From Nymphaea colorata (Eukaryota; Streptophyta; Magnoliopsida; Nymphaeales; Nymphaeaceae), in NCBI RefSeq assembly GCF_008831285.2, contig NC_045142.1, positions 22,011,354 through 22,075,353 on the forward strand: a DNA stretch of 64,000 bases. The letters run 5' to 3'. The notes under the pieces were generated by a model. It was not told the DNA's origin and did no database searches. It worked only from the letters and a program-made list of their open reading frames with translations. Positions within the stretch are counted from its first letter, which is position 1. The number at the start of each line of letters is the position of its first letter. Shown here piece by piece: positions 1 to 11,500 of this stretch. The translations under genes were made by a program, and so were the position numbers.

Positions 1-544
1 ATTTCTGCTTGTTGAGTTGTACTCTGTCTTGTGCTAAGAGGGAATCTTCTTTTATTTCTCTTAGTTGATGAGCTATTTCTCAAGCATCTTCTATCGTCTA
101 AAAAATTGATATTATATATATATAATCGAACTGCTACATTTATGATGAAATAACTATTTTTTATTTTACGTTGCTAAATATTGTTGCAAAAGGTGCATTT
201 GTCGCCACCAATTATTTTGCCATGGTTTTTGACAGCAGAATGCATGTTTTGCCATGGCTTTCAATAACACAAAATAGAAAATAACCCTCTAACACACAGA
301 CACATACATGTATAAGAAAATTGACTGGTGATTCTATTTTCAAAATCAACCAGCCATTTAATTTAGACTATTTGATTCATCACCATAGATGGTTAAAACG
401 ATAGATGGTTAAAAGAAAAACAAAGAGATCATCTAATATTAGTCAACACCTTCTTTCTTTATACTCACTGTACTTTTCTCAATTATCCATCTATTCCAGA
501 AAAATGGCAAATAGATGACTCTAGTTAAATGATTATCATTCGTC

Positions 545-549
<5 letters not shown>

Positions 550-575
<26 letters not shown>

Positions 576-597
576 AAAAGAGAGAGAGAGAGAGAGA
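550..597. repeat. (TA)n-(GA)n microsatellite
   Basis: About 12 TA units followed by about 9 GA units, directly before the minus-strand SINE. Confidence 0.9.
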
Positions 598-611
598 TTA
601 CAAGTTTCGCG

Positions 612-780
612 TTTTTGGGCCGCCTAAAAAAAGGTGAAGTCCTACCCAACCCTTTATCCCTGCTTGCATGTGAGTGTCCTCCTTTTACAGTACAAAAGTT
701 TTGTGCCATTGAGATTCAAAACAGGAACCACCACCTACCGGCCCCCAGACCGTTGGGCCAACCCCTTAAGGGACAATTAC
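612..780 (-). mobile_element. tRNA-derived SINE
   Basis: On the minus strand the segment begins near 780 with a tRNA-like head: A-box TGGCCCAACGG, then about 35 bases on a B-box-like GTTTTGAATCTC. The body is GC-rich against an AT-rich background and has no coding capacity. RNA polymerase III boxes with this spacing are the hallmark of tRNA-derived SINEs. The 3' end merges with low-complexity sequence near 600. Confidence 0.6.
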
Positions 781-1221
781 AAGTTTTTTGTTTGACATGA
801 TCAGAAAAGTCAAGAATATCATGATAATTTGGGTGCCTTGATAAGGTTCTTTCTCAAATATATAGTTGAATTAGGCTGGTTCCTCTAAGGACCGATTCAC
901 TCGTCTGAACAATATAAAGAAGAATACCATGATAAAGTTCTCAATCTGCAATGCTACAGAACATTGAAACCATGGTCATGTTTGTCGCATACCTATGGAA
1001 TAATCGACACGGTAATTATTACCCTTTTTGGCAAATTTCAACAAATTTTGCAGCACATTCGCTTATTCTAAGAACCTAAATGTCACATCATTTCACCAAG
1101 TAAGATGGTAGAGAGCCGATATATTCTTGCAAAAAAATTTCCAATATTGGCCCAAATCGACCAATTCAAGTAAAATCTTATATCCGCCAACCGATTTGAT
1201 TCACCTGCTGATGCATGGATG

Positions 1222-1405
1222 TAGCGGCTGTAAGTTACGTGTGGGCAATTGCTTATACCAACTCAAAAAAAAAAAAACACTTATTTTTATATTGACACTA
1301 ATGAGTAATTTTTTATTTATTTTTATATTCACACCACCGTGCAATTTTTTTTCATTTACATGTAGCTAATACTCATTAGCTAGAAATTTCTAACTTCACC
1401 CCCTA
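1222..1405. mobile_element. hAT-like MITE with perfect 8-bp target duplication
   Basis: The element is 184 bp long. The flanks CATGGATG (1214-1221) and CATGGATG (1406-1413) are identical direct repeats. Ends are imperfect inverted repeats (TAGCGGCTGTAAGTTA versus TAGGGGGTGAAGTTAG). A subterminal GTGTGGGCAATTG block is shared with the copies at 5559 and 6248. An 8-bp duplication and CAG/TAG-type ends fit hAT-derived MITEs. Confidence 0.75.
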
Positions 1406-2335
1406 CATGGATGTCACGGTTTAAGCAGTATTGTTGTTTGTATTTTTTATATTTTCAAAATTTTTGTACTTATTCTTTATAAATTATTTTATTATATATT
1501 TATCATAAATATTTAAAATATAATATGCCTTTTGTGATCATTAATTAATTTATGCGATGAACGACTTCATTACCAAATCTGGCATCTCGATCAATTCTTG
1601 GTTAGCCAGAAGATAGGATCCACTGTAAAAAAAAAAAAAAAAAGGCTCGAAGCCCCTCTTCCCTTGTCCCACAATTCGTGTTTACGCCGCAATTAGTGGA
1701 AAAGATAGATACCTTCTTCTCGATGTCATTCCTGCACATTACAGGAGCGTAGTACCCACGGAAATTGAATAAGCAACGTGGACATCCCCACACCCATCCA
1801 CCTCTCTCTCTCTCTCTAATCTCTTTCCTTGCATCTATATGTATCTCTCTCATGTGTCACATTCAAATTGATTCTAGAATTATCTTATGCACATGCAAGC
1901 ATGCATGCATGTACCTTTGAGTTTACAACTGAGACCCACAACCCACATGCCTCTTATGCATGTGTCTATGTATGTTTTTGTATTTATGCATGGATCTTTG
2001 GCATCTCTCTAGACAATAGCTGGAGAGATATGTTTGTGTTTAGATGTGCAATCCACATGCAATCACCACCCAACTCTTTTCCGGGTATGTGCATTTGATG
2101 TGCATCTCAACCATCCGATGTGACCTCCAAAAACCCAAATATTTTTAACCTTTTATTTTGCTTCTTGATAGGATAAACTGAATTCATTTCAGCTTTATGC
2201 CGAAATTGGTGATATCTACCGTGTCACTTTCTGCTTTTCAATCACAAAACCGTTGAGCGCGTGCATCTTTCTTCTTTGCCTCACATATTTGATTCTTGCG
2301 GCAGACTAATGTTCCTCAGGTATCAAACTCTTGTC

Positions 2336-2480
2336 CTCCAAGGGCATAGCATAGTTGGTGGCATCTAAGTGTCTCACTTCAATTTTCATGGGTGCTACTC
2401 CTCTTGAGTATCAATTGTGGTATGTGTGACATTCGAATTGAATGGTATATCATTATGATCATATTCCCCCCTTCCCCCTC
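2336..2480 (+). mobile_element. Possible tRNA-derived SINE
   Basis: The head has an A-box-like TAGCATAGTTGG inside a GGGCATAGC context, and about 55 bases later a degenerate B-box-like TGAGTATCAATTG. The body ends in a pyrimidine/A-rich tail near 2470-2490. It resembles the element at 22487. Boundaries are approximate. Confidence 0.4.
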
Positions 2481-2496
2481 AAAAAAGAAAAAAAAC

Positions 2497-2863
2497 TAGG
2501 GCAGCACAACGAGTCGAGCCAGCTCGAACTTGCTTGCCTAAATTTGACTCGTTTGTAGATGATCTAGCTCAAGTTCAATTGTAAGCACGAGATGTTAAAC
2601 GAGTCGAGTTCAACCTATAAGAACTCGAATCTTTTAAACTCGACTCGGCTTGACTAATAATAAATGTCAAATTATAGTAACAAATAGTTAAACAAGTAGC
2701 AACAAAAATAGTTAAAAAAAAGAGATATGCTTAACATAAACAAGTTAAACGAGTTGAGTTGGAGCTAGACGTTGTATTGTCAAATCAAGCTTGAGCTTGT
2801 TCTATCGAGCTCAGCTGGCCCTATTCAAGCTCAATTCGGCTCGTGTTCAGCCGTAAAGTTAGC
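2497..2863. repeat. CTCGA-rich dispersed repeat
   Basis: The segment is built from GAGTCGAGC, AGCTCGAAC and related words on both strands, with roughly inverted ends (GGGCAGCACAACGAGTCGAGCC and, reversed, GGCTGAACACGAGCCG). Similar tracts occur at 21850-22460 and 27355-27480. This is a widespread plant non-autonomous repeat type with no coding capacity. Confidence 0.55.
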
Positions 2864-3119
2864 CTTGGACCTTTGGGTTAGAGGAAGAGAGGGTGGCTTT
2901 ATCTCTCGAACTGTAGGGTATGAAACTCTTGACCTTCTTCAACTTTGAACGACACTTCACCGAGGGAGGTGTCTAGAGAAATACCGCTATGAATTGACCT
3001 GAATTGGTCTATTCAAATCAAATTGGTTACAAACTGATTGGATGACAATGCAAGAGTGCCAAGTGTTAGGACCAATTGACCAACCAATACTTGTGTGAGT
3101 GAACCGCTCATATTGGCAC

Positions 3120-3298
3120 CAATGGATGGAGCCAGAAAATTCTAGCTAAGGGGCTTTAGGTTAAAATTTTTACTCTTTTAAGGACATAAATATGTAAATA
3201 AGAAAAATTACTCAAAAATATCAATATAAAGATAAAATGTTTTTTTAGATTTGCAAGGGTAATTGCCGGCAGGTAGCCTACACCTGCCTCCGCCCTTG
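3120..3298. mobile_element. hAT-like MITE with 8-bp target duplication
   Basis: The element is 179 bp long. The flanks ATTGGCAC (3112-3119) and ATTGGCAG (3299-3306) match at 7 of 8 positions. The ends CAATGGATGGAGCCA and, reversed, CAAGGGCGGAGGCA form terminal inverted repeats. The interior is AT-rich and non-coding. Confidence 0.7.
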
Positions 3299-4263
3299 AT
3301 TGGCAGCAAAGAAGTAGATGTTCTTCAACATAACACTTTGAACTAATTACAGTGTGGAGCCCTTGTGGGTACTAAAAGAGAAGGAGTTTGGATCTAAAGA
3401 TGCTTTAACTTGAAGACTTCAGGCAAGTCACCCCAGCCATGTGTGTGGAGCCCATGCAAATACCAAAATATCATGTTCTTAATTTACCAATATGCAGAAA
3501 GACTCTAGAATCCTCAGGGCATCAACTCTATGTGCTGCAAAAAGGGGGCTACTGAGATATGCAGTTGAAGTGTGGCGGGAACGGTACTCCGAGGTACTGA
3601 AAGCAGGCCTTGTATCCTATGGAGATGCAGGGTTGGGCCGGGGCTTCAGCCTTCAACCAAGCAGTGGATCACCCCATTCACTAACAACCTATATCTCAAG
3701 TGGGTCTTAACATCAAAAGTTGTCTTAGGCCTCTTGAACACATTCAAGAGGGTTTCTTCTAAAAATCAACAACAAAGATTGGTCTCTATAGGTTTTTGTT
3801 TTTCCCATTACATGTGGTCAAAGTCTAGGAAAACCAACCTAGTCCAAACCCACTAGCGTGTTTATAGGGGTCATCTGTTGAGTAGAGAAGGAGAACAAGA
3901 CCTTGCAAGTGAACCTTTGTTTAGACAAACTGGGTTCATTGTGCAATGTTAGATTTAGTAGGCATTTGGCCCATTTCTAAATATCATTATATTCTCTAAG
4001 ATCATCTTGACCATCTAAGCCCCACTGACATATCAAAGTTAGTAAGAAAGTGACCCATTCTTAAAGAGACTTATAGTCCTCAATGAGATTCATTGACCAT
4101 GCAACACGTGTTGACCTGAAATTTCATTCTTACAAGCAATGATGTTCCTTTTATTATTTATTCATGAAGTCATTAATTGATTGTTGTGACTAAATATCAC
4201 ACCTTTCTTCTATGTTGCAAATAGAAACAGGCTCAATAACAACTAGACATGGACGATTATCTC

Positions 4264-4335
4264 GCTGATCATGGTCGCATTAATTGGATTCGGATCAGCT
4301 GATCATGGTCGCATTAATTGGATTCTGATCAGCTG
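4264..4335. repeat. Tandem repeat, period 34 bases, two copies
   Basis: The unit GCTGATCATGGTCGCATTAA plus the following 14 bases is repeated with one change (CGGATC versus CTGATC). Confidence 0.85.
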
Positions 4336-5558
4336 AATATATTCAAACACTTGGTAAGGTCTTTCATGGATCTGTTTGAATTTTTGAGACATATTCATGA
4401 AACAGCTACATGTTGTTTTGTTTGCCAAATGAACCCTTGGGTGTATAATAAATTTGAGGCTCCTTTCATTACTAAAACAATCTCGGGACAAAATGAGGAA
4501 ATGAGGTAGTGCGGACCATAGTCACAGAAAACGCGTTTTTTTTTTTTAACACGATAAATTAAATGGTTGTTTAAAACTTAAAAAATGCATTTTTAAAAAA
4601 AAAGTTAAAGACAAAAAAAAACACACTTTAACCTTTTTAATGACAAATAGTTTTTTTTCTATTTTTTATTTGTTGCAAATCTACTTATCTTTTGATATTT
4701 GTGTTATCAGTTTCTTCTTTACTTTATTTTTCTCTACTTTTAGTTTTTTTTTAATTTTTAAAAATTTGCCATATTTTTCTCGTATTTTTCAAAGTCGTCA
4801 TATTATACTCGATAAAACCTCACCGTTTAAAATTTCGAGATGTTATTTGTTACTATGTTATGGACTAATAAAGTAAAATGTAGAACCTCGTTGAACTTTC
4901 CTTTCACATAACAAACTCCCAAAACTTCCTTCTTGTTGCACCAGAAAGCCACTCATTCAACAATAAAAAAAGCAAAAAACTAGTTAGGAATTGGTGATGT
5001 ATACTGTCTCATACTTGTAGGTTCAAGTCACATAAATGGCCTTCTACTAAGCAAGTGCCACAACAGTCCAACAAGTTTAACACCTGTCTACGCCAATGGA
5101 GCTGGCGGCCGCCATGTGGCTACTCTTCCGCCTCTCGAATCTCGGGCCTTATCAGTTTTGGACAAGGTAGTGGCCTGATGACTCTGTCTAGGGTCTATTT
5201 AGCATAAAGAAATGGACCTATAAACAACTTGCATTCCTAAAAATACCATATCACCAAAATGAAATTTTTAAAACACCAAAAAAAAACTCAGATATTGGAG
5301 GAAAGTTCAAAATGAAACTAAAAACAAAATTTCCTTGTCTAGATCTTTTTAAGAAATTGTTTGATTATAAAAAAACAGCAATTTCCTAGAAAATCCAATC
5401 TTAACCACAAAAGAAGATATTGGAGGCAATTCCAACTATCTGTCTTTCGATTGAAGTCGTTGCTTGAATGAAATCATCTGATTAGTATGGACATATTCTA
5501 GATATTTTCAGTGCCATACGACGTTGGCAGAGCTAGAAATCTAAATTAGGGTAAAGGC

Positions 5559-5726
5559 CAGTAGCGAAGCCAGAAATTTCAGTTCAAATGTCCTAACGCT
5601 TCAAATTGTAACTTAAGAGATGAGCTAATATATAAATAAGTAAATATCTTTGAAGCATTAACATATACCTAATCACTTCAGGTGTGGGCGATTGCCCATA
5701 CAAGCTCACATGTAACTCCGCCCCTG
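5559..5726. mobile_element. hAT-like MITE, weak target duplication
   Basis: Ends CAGTAGCGAAGCCA and, reversed, CAGGGGCGGAGTTA resemble the other MITEs here, and the subterminal GTGTGGGCGATTGCCCA block is shared with the copies at 1222 and 6248. The 8-bp flanks match at only about half their positions, so the insertion is old or the ends are slightly misplaced. Both flanks also contain an AGAAATCTAAA block. Confidence 0.55.
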
Positions 5727-5898
5727 GTAGGTGGAGAGGTAGAAATCTAAACTAATTAGGTAAGCACAAGTATGTGGAAATAACCCATATGTATGTAATG
5801 TCATGTTGATGAGCACTAATGAGACAAGTGAGCTTGGTTTGTTATAAGCAAGCTGGGGTTTGGCAAAACCTTGGCAATCGTTTGTACATTGAGCTCTT

Positions 5899-6095
5899 CA
5901 GGGGTGGAGGCAGGAATTTTTTATTAAGGGGTTTGAACTATAGTTTCAAAATTTTAGGAGGGACCAAAATGTAATTTTTCAAAAAAAAATTATACAAATA
6001 AATGAATTAATTTTTAAAATTTTCATGTACTTTTTTTTCTTTTGAAACTTTAAAGGGGGGTCAAGGACCCTGTTGGCCCCCAAGCTCTGCCATTG
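5899..6095. mobile_element. hAT-like MITE
   Basis: The element is 197 bp long. It begins CAGGGGTGGAGGCA and ends with an imperfect inverted match (CAATGGCAGAGCTT reversed). Flanks GAGCTCTT (5891-5898) and GAGTTTTT (6096-6103) agree at 6 of 8 positions. The AT-rich interior is like that of the elements at 28314 and 63571. Confidence 0.55.
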
Positions 6096-6247
6096 GAGTT
6101 TTTGGTATTCTTCAACTTAAAACCTTGAGTAGAACTATCTACCCAAAATGAGGAAGCTCTTATAAGTTCTTGGTTGCCTCCATAATTGAACAGAATTTTG
6201 CTTCCCAAACTGAAAAATTAAGAGCTGGAGCGATGATCTGACCACAG

Positions 6248-6415
6248 CAGTGGCGGAGCCACATGGTGGCAGGTGTGGGCAGTTGCCCACACCAACCTCA
6301 CAAAATTAGTTTATGTTTTAATATATTTGATTGTTATACATCTAAGTGACCCAAAGAATTTTAAGGTATTGAATGAGTGCCCCCACCTGAAAAAAAAAAT
6401 TCTATCTCTGCTACA
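6248..6415. mobile_element. MITE relic of the same group
   Basis: The left end CAGTGGCGGAGCCA is a clear member of the local MITE group, followed by a GTGTGGGCAGTTGCCCACACC palindrome-like block. The right end is decayed (CTCTGCTACAG region) and no target duplication is found, so the right limit is approximate. Confidence 0.45.
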
Positions 6416-6617
6416 GTGGTGGTTTGACTTTTCATGGGCGTCAACTTCTTGTACATGCAAAAGAATAGTAGGCCCTTTACATTTTTTTATGATCCAACTT
6501 TTGGAGTGAATGAAAGATTAACAATCTACTGCTCGAAAAAGAGGCCCAAAGGTCCACTCATTCTCTCTGTCTCTGGGGTCCGAACTGCATTGACATCAAT
6601 AATCGCAACAATGCACC

Positions 6618-6735
6618 GAGTTTGACTTAATCAAGTGCAAGCCTAGTTTGACTTAATCAAGTTCCACGTAATTCAAAATGCGCTGAGTTTGACTTAATCA
6701 AGTTCCATGTAATTCAACAAGCAAGCCTAGTTTCC
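6618..6735. repeat. Short tandem repeats with core GTTTGACTTAATCAAGT
   Basis: Three copies of the core occur within 120 bases; two also share the following CCA(C/T)GTAATTCAA block. They are non-coding and lie upstream of the BAM9-type gene. Confidence 0.8.
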
Positions 6736-7049
6736 AAACCAAACAGAATTCAGATATGACGAGCATAAAATCGGATATTTCATAAAAGTCGAACCCGATC
6801 TGTACCTTTTTCTCGTTTTGCCAACTAAACTAAACGGATCTAAAATGCAATCAAACATGTAATTTACCTCCCTAAACCAAACAGAACCTCCTCCCTACAA
6901 CCACGCCTAGTTTGGATTTCAAGGCCAAAACAAAGATGCACGATATCAAGAGATCCATCTCAATTGTTTGGATCCGGTTCAGACCCGATCCATATAAAGC
7001 AACCTCGGGTTTGGTGCGGAAGGACGCTAATAGGACAAAAGGCATCTTC

Positions 7050-7230
7050 CCCGTACACGTCAGCGTGGGTCGACGCGCTCTCTCGTAACGACACGTGGCG
7101 GAGAAGTCGGTGGCGTCATCGGTCGGGCGTTGCTTCCACGTGGTGCCACGTCACAGCCATATCCACATTATCCGCCCGCCCGGAACGATTCATTTTTACA
7201 GCCGTTGCTTTTTCCTGCCACGTGGCTAGC
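7050..7230 (+). promoter_or_regulatory. G-box/ABRE-like cluster upstream of the BAM9-type gene
   Basis: Three perfect CACGTG palindromes lie at 7092-7097, 7137-7142 and 7219-7224. CACGTC variants lie at 7056-7061 and 7147-7152, and a TTATCC (sugar-repression type) motif lies near 7168. The segment is clearly richer in G and C than its surroundings and sits about 1.3 kb before the start codon. G-boxes are bound by bZIP and bHLH/PIF factors, so light, ABA or energy-status control would fit a starch-related gene, but that link is inference. The long open frames here follow from base composition and are not called as genes. Confidence 0.5.
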
Positions 7231-7899
7231 CTCTCCGCCGTTGGCAACGTACAAAACTTCACGCCCCTCGAAGGATTCGTAAACCACGGGATTGCCATCA
7301 GGTGCCACCGAAAGGCCGCCTCCACTTGTCAGAGAGGCCAAACAACCCGTCGCCAGACAGGACGCGAGAAGATATGGATCACATTATTCACTAACTGATA
7401 AACTTTTCAACCGTCTCCAATTAAATACATGCCTTTTTCATACATAGATGACGGCGTTATATGGTTTCGTTTTATGTGAACGTGAGTTTTCAATAGATTT
7501 TATAACAAAAAATTTCAATAAAAAAAAAAATAGATTGAAGAGCCATGTAAGCACTCTATGTACTCCATCATAACCAACGTGACACCAAGGTGTATGACTT
7601 AAAGGTCTTGAGAAAATTATGGATTTATGAATTGGTTTTTGTTAGAAAATCAATTCAAAATCGACTAATTCGTTTCAAAATTTAGAAAATGTCTAGGAGT
7701 TTTTGTTGAAGATATTAAAAAAGCTAAATATTTGAAAACCGTTTCTATCTCGCAGGCGACGGAGTTTTTTTTCCTGAACGACAGGCGGGCTTGGACCAAG
7801 ACAAGCAATGGCATTTTGGTGATTATCTGAAAAACCACGACGGAGGGTTGAAGGCCCTCTCCCGCTGGTTTCTTTGAAATAATCCAAGAAGTTGCCGTC

Positions 7900-8514
7900 C
7901 TTCGTCTTCAAATTGAATCTTTTTTTCTCTCTCTCTCTCCACGCGCTTTTCCGCCGTCTTCCAGAAGGAAAAAGAAAAGGAAACGGAAAGGCCTTGGCCC
8001 TCCGATTTTCTGTTATAATATTTTCAGCCGTCCATCTCCCCGATTTCCATATTTTCCGCCTCTGCGAGACGTCTCGTATATATCCTCCCTCCATCCCCAG
8101 ATTTTCCGCCTGTGGGTTCTGGTTCTTGCTCACAGATAACAGCGAAGGTCCGCCTGTAATTTATCCGTTCTCTGTTGCTCCGCGTCATTATTAGTTTCCC
8201 CCTTTTTTTATCTTTTCCTCCTCCCCTCTTTAAATATTGCGTTTCCGGCTCATCGGTTTCTCAGAAAAAAAAATCTTCTTCTTCTAGTCTTCCACTGATT
8301 TTGGGTGATCGTCTGCGTCGGATCGTTGGGATCCCATTTTTCGTGTTGATTCTTCATTTTTACTGGTTTTCTCTTTATTTACTGATTTGGGTGGCGAATT
8401 CGGGTGTGATTGTCGGGATTTGGGGCGTCCAAGGATTCAGGGGTCTTGTTTCTTAAAAGGGTATTTATTCTTCTTCCGGGTTTTGTTCAAAAATTGTGTG
8501 AGTGGTGAGGAATC
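7900..8514 (+). other. Probable 5' leader/core promoter of the BAM9-type gene
   Basis: The stretch holds CT-rich runs (from about 7920) typical of plant core promoters and leaders, a TATATAT run near 8078, and a T-rich segment up to the ATG at 8515. The transcription start is not defined; it most likely lies between 7900 and 8300. Open frames here match no known protein. Confidence 0.4.
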
Positions 8515-11500
8515 ATGGAGGTTTCAGTGATCGGAAGCTCGCAGGTTCCCGTCGGGAGAAAGAATCAGGTTCTTCCGAAGTCGGAAATTGTTGGGCGCTG
8601 CAGAGAGCTGGGATTCTTGAAGGGGACGACCAGCCGGGCTGGGTTCGGCCTTGGCCTCACGGCCGATTTGAGGAGGAGGAGGAAGGTGGGTGTTCCGGTG
8701 GTGGCCGCCTCCGGAGCGGGGAAGGTCCTCGTCGGCAAAGAAGGCGCGAGGCGTTGTCAAGAGAAGAAGGTAAGAGAAGGAAAAAAAAAAAAAAAAGTAG
8801 CTCGCCATTTTTTTAAAATTCTTCTAGTTCTTCTCCTTCTTTCTGCACCATTAGTTCTTGGATTCTACGAATGGAAACCCTACATTTGCTCGTGGTTCTC
8901 AGATGCCGTCTTTCTCGGGACCTTCTTCTTCAATTGCCTGTAGCTTCTTCGGTTATTGATTCCGTGATTTTCGCATGATTTTTTCCATTGGTTTTCGATT
9001 TGCTTCGGGACCGTCTAGCGTGGCCGTGAGTTATGATGTTCATGATCTTGATTTTGCATTTAATTGTGCTACAAAATTAAAATGGGTTTTCAGGTAATCT
9101 TCCGAATACGGAGTCAACCTTGGAGGATGCCATTTTTGACCTTTGACTTTAAACTGCGGAAAATGCCCTTCCTGTCTCCTTTCAATTTCCGTGGATCAAA
9201 TCAAATCAGTACATGAGCTTTGGCCTTGCCCTTCATCTGCAATTTTGTTAGAAGAAAAAGTAGTTTAGTTTTCCTCCTTTTGTATTTTAAAAAGGTCCTT
9301 TTTTTTCAGAAAATTCTTGTGACCAATATCTTTCTCCCCATCCTACTTTTACCTTTTTTTTTTGTTTGGTATATGATTTCTTAGACCTTCTGTTTGCAGA
9401 TTCATATATAAAAGATAACTGTTCTTCAGGAATGAATAACTTGACAAAATTTTTGTTAAACCAGATTTTGCTAAGACTTTGCTTTGGGGGCATCTGAACA
9501 GCTATCAAGAGTCCTGATTTTTGGTGAAAAAACTGGTCTGACACAACTGGGTTTTGGGTGTCATCCAGAGTGTAATACGTTTAGAACGGCAAATTCTTGT
9601 TTACCAGAACCCCAAATGGTCTCCGTTTTCTATTAAAATATTCTTATCGTTATTTACGACCCTGAATTTATGTGGGCAGTTCTACCTCTGATAGTTGTTT
9701 TTTTGTGTAAAAGGAGGTAGTTATTTTGTTGGTGAAAAAGTCTAGAACAGCCTGTCAAGAAAGTTTTCACTTTTTTCCTTTTCCATCTGTGAGATCTTTT
9801 CTTCCTTTGGTAGAATAAGGATGGAATCAATGGATTCTTGTGCCTGCTTTCACTTTCATAGATGATATTTCTCAGCTTGGTTCATGCTGTCCTCAAAAAA
9901 TGGAAGGAATTAGATATGGTTAATTAATCAGTAGTAGTAGCTTCTCAAGATGTCAACTAGTGTGATGTTTCTTAAGCTACCAGTTGAATAGGATTAAGAT
10001 GAACTTTAGGTCCTTGGTTGCTAGAAGTTTGATATTTACATTTTATTAAGGATACAAACCCCCCTACATGGTCACATGAAGTACAAATGGGACGAATGAA
10101 AGAAAATCTCCTTTTCCAAAAATCAAAGCAAAAATTGACATATAGAAGCTGGTTGCTTCTTCTTCGATAACTACAATACCTAGAATGTTAATCTGCAGGT
10201 AGTGAACTTTTATATAGATTCAGCTTTCTCTTTTTTCCCCCTCTTTTAGTAGCGACATGAGATTTCTACTGAATCATGAATCATAGGTTTGATAAGGACA
10301 GGTGTATACAAGGAGGGAAGATCAGGTTCATTGGCGGGTGAACTGTTAAGGTCAAATACAACCAGGACTGATGAAAGAGCTGCATCCTGGATGTCGTTTT
10401 ACCATAACTGGCTCACCCACCGGATGACCTGATTTGCTTTCAAGAACAAGAATTTGCCTAGATAGTGTTCCTGGCCTAAATGCCTCTGGCAGCTCTTCTT
10501 TCGAGAAACGGCTTTGTTCTGAATTTTTGCGAGCATGAACAGCTTTCTGAGATCCCCATAAGGCCATGAGTCTAGTTTGAACTTGTTCTACATGTTGCTA
10601 GTAAAATTTCTTTAAAAGAAGAATGAATGCATTTCATGTGTTGTTTTTCAAGGTTCTACAGTCTCAAGGACTAGAATAAAGCTATTATTCTTATCCTTTG
10701 GCCCATCCCTGACTTCTCTGAATGTGTTCTGCAGAGCGGCCGAGTACCATTATATGTAGCTCTTCCTCTAGATGCTGTCTCGGACAACACCACCTTGAAC
10801 CATACTAAGGCCATCGCCACTGGACTGAAGGCCCTGAAACTTCTTGGGGTCACAGGTGTTTCTCTTCCAGTATGGTGGGGCATTGTTGAGAATGAAGAAG
10901 CTGGAAAATATAACTGGTCTGCATATCAGTCCCTTGCTGAGATGATCCGCAATGCCGGACTCAAACTCAGAGTCTCCATCTGTTTCCATGCTACATCAAA
11001 TATCTCGCTTCCTCCATGGGTTATTAAGATTGGAGAAAGCGACCCTGATATTTTTTTCAAGGATCGTGCAGGCAAGTGGTACAAGAACTGCTTGTCTTTG
11101 GCAGCTGACGACCTTCCGGTGCTTGCAGGAAGGTCTCCTATGCAAGTCTATGAACAATTCCTCTCTGAATTCAAGTCTTCATTCTCAGGCTTCCTCGGCG
11201 GCACAATCACAGTAAGCATCAGGATCCAAGATTACCTCTTGAATGTAGTTCTACCGCATCGTTTTCTGATTCTGATTGCTAATTTGGTTTTCTAACAGGA
11301 CATATCGGTGAGCCTTGGTCCGAATGGTGAACTTCGGTACCCTTCCTTCCCTGAGAGCAGCCGGAGCAAGATTCAGGGCGTCGGAGAATTTCAGTGTTAT
11401 GACAAATACATGCTTGCGAACCTGAAGCAACATGCTGAAAGTTCCGGCAAGCGCGATTGGGGCCATTCCGGCCCCCACGATGCACCTAGCTACCACCATT

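Larger units (their letters stand above)
1..6960. other. Intergenic, repeat-rich; no gene seen
   Basis: Apart from the SINEs, MITEs, tandem repeats and CTCGA-rich repeat listed separately, the sequence is AT-rich spacer. A run of CATGCA (RY-type) words lies at about 1885-1960. No exon-like open frame with recognisable protein similarity was found. Confidence 0.6.

Noticed and set aside
1880..1960. CATGCA-rich stretch as a seed-type promoter
   Set aside because: The RY-like words are present, but no gene starts nearby and the tract also looks like simple-sequence drift.
6964..7398. 144-codon open frame on the plus strand (with a minus-strand shadow)
   Set aside because: It lies in the GC-elevated G-box island, has no recognisable domain and no exon context; composition explains it.
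7693..8133. 146-codon minus-strand frame before the BAM9-type gene
   Set aside because: It is antisense to the CT-rich leader; its Arg/Lys/Glu content mirrors that tract and it matches no family.
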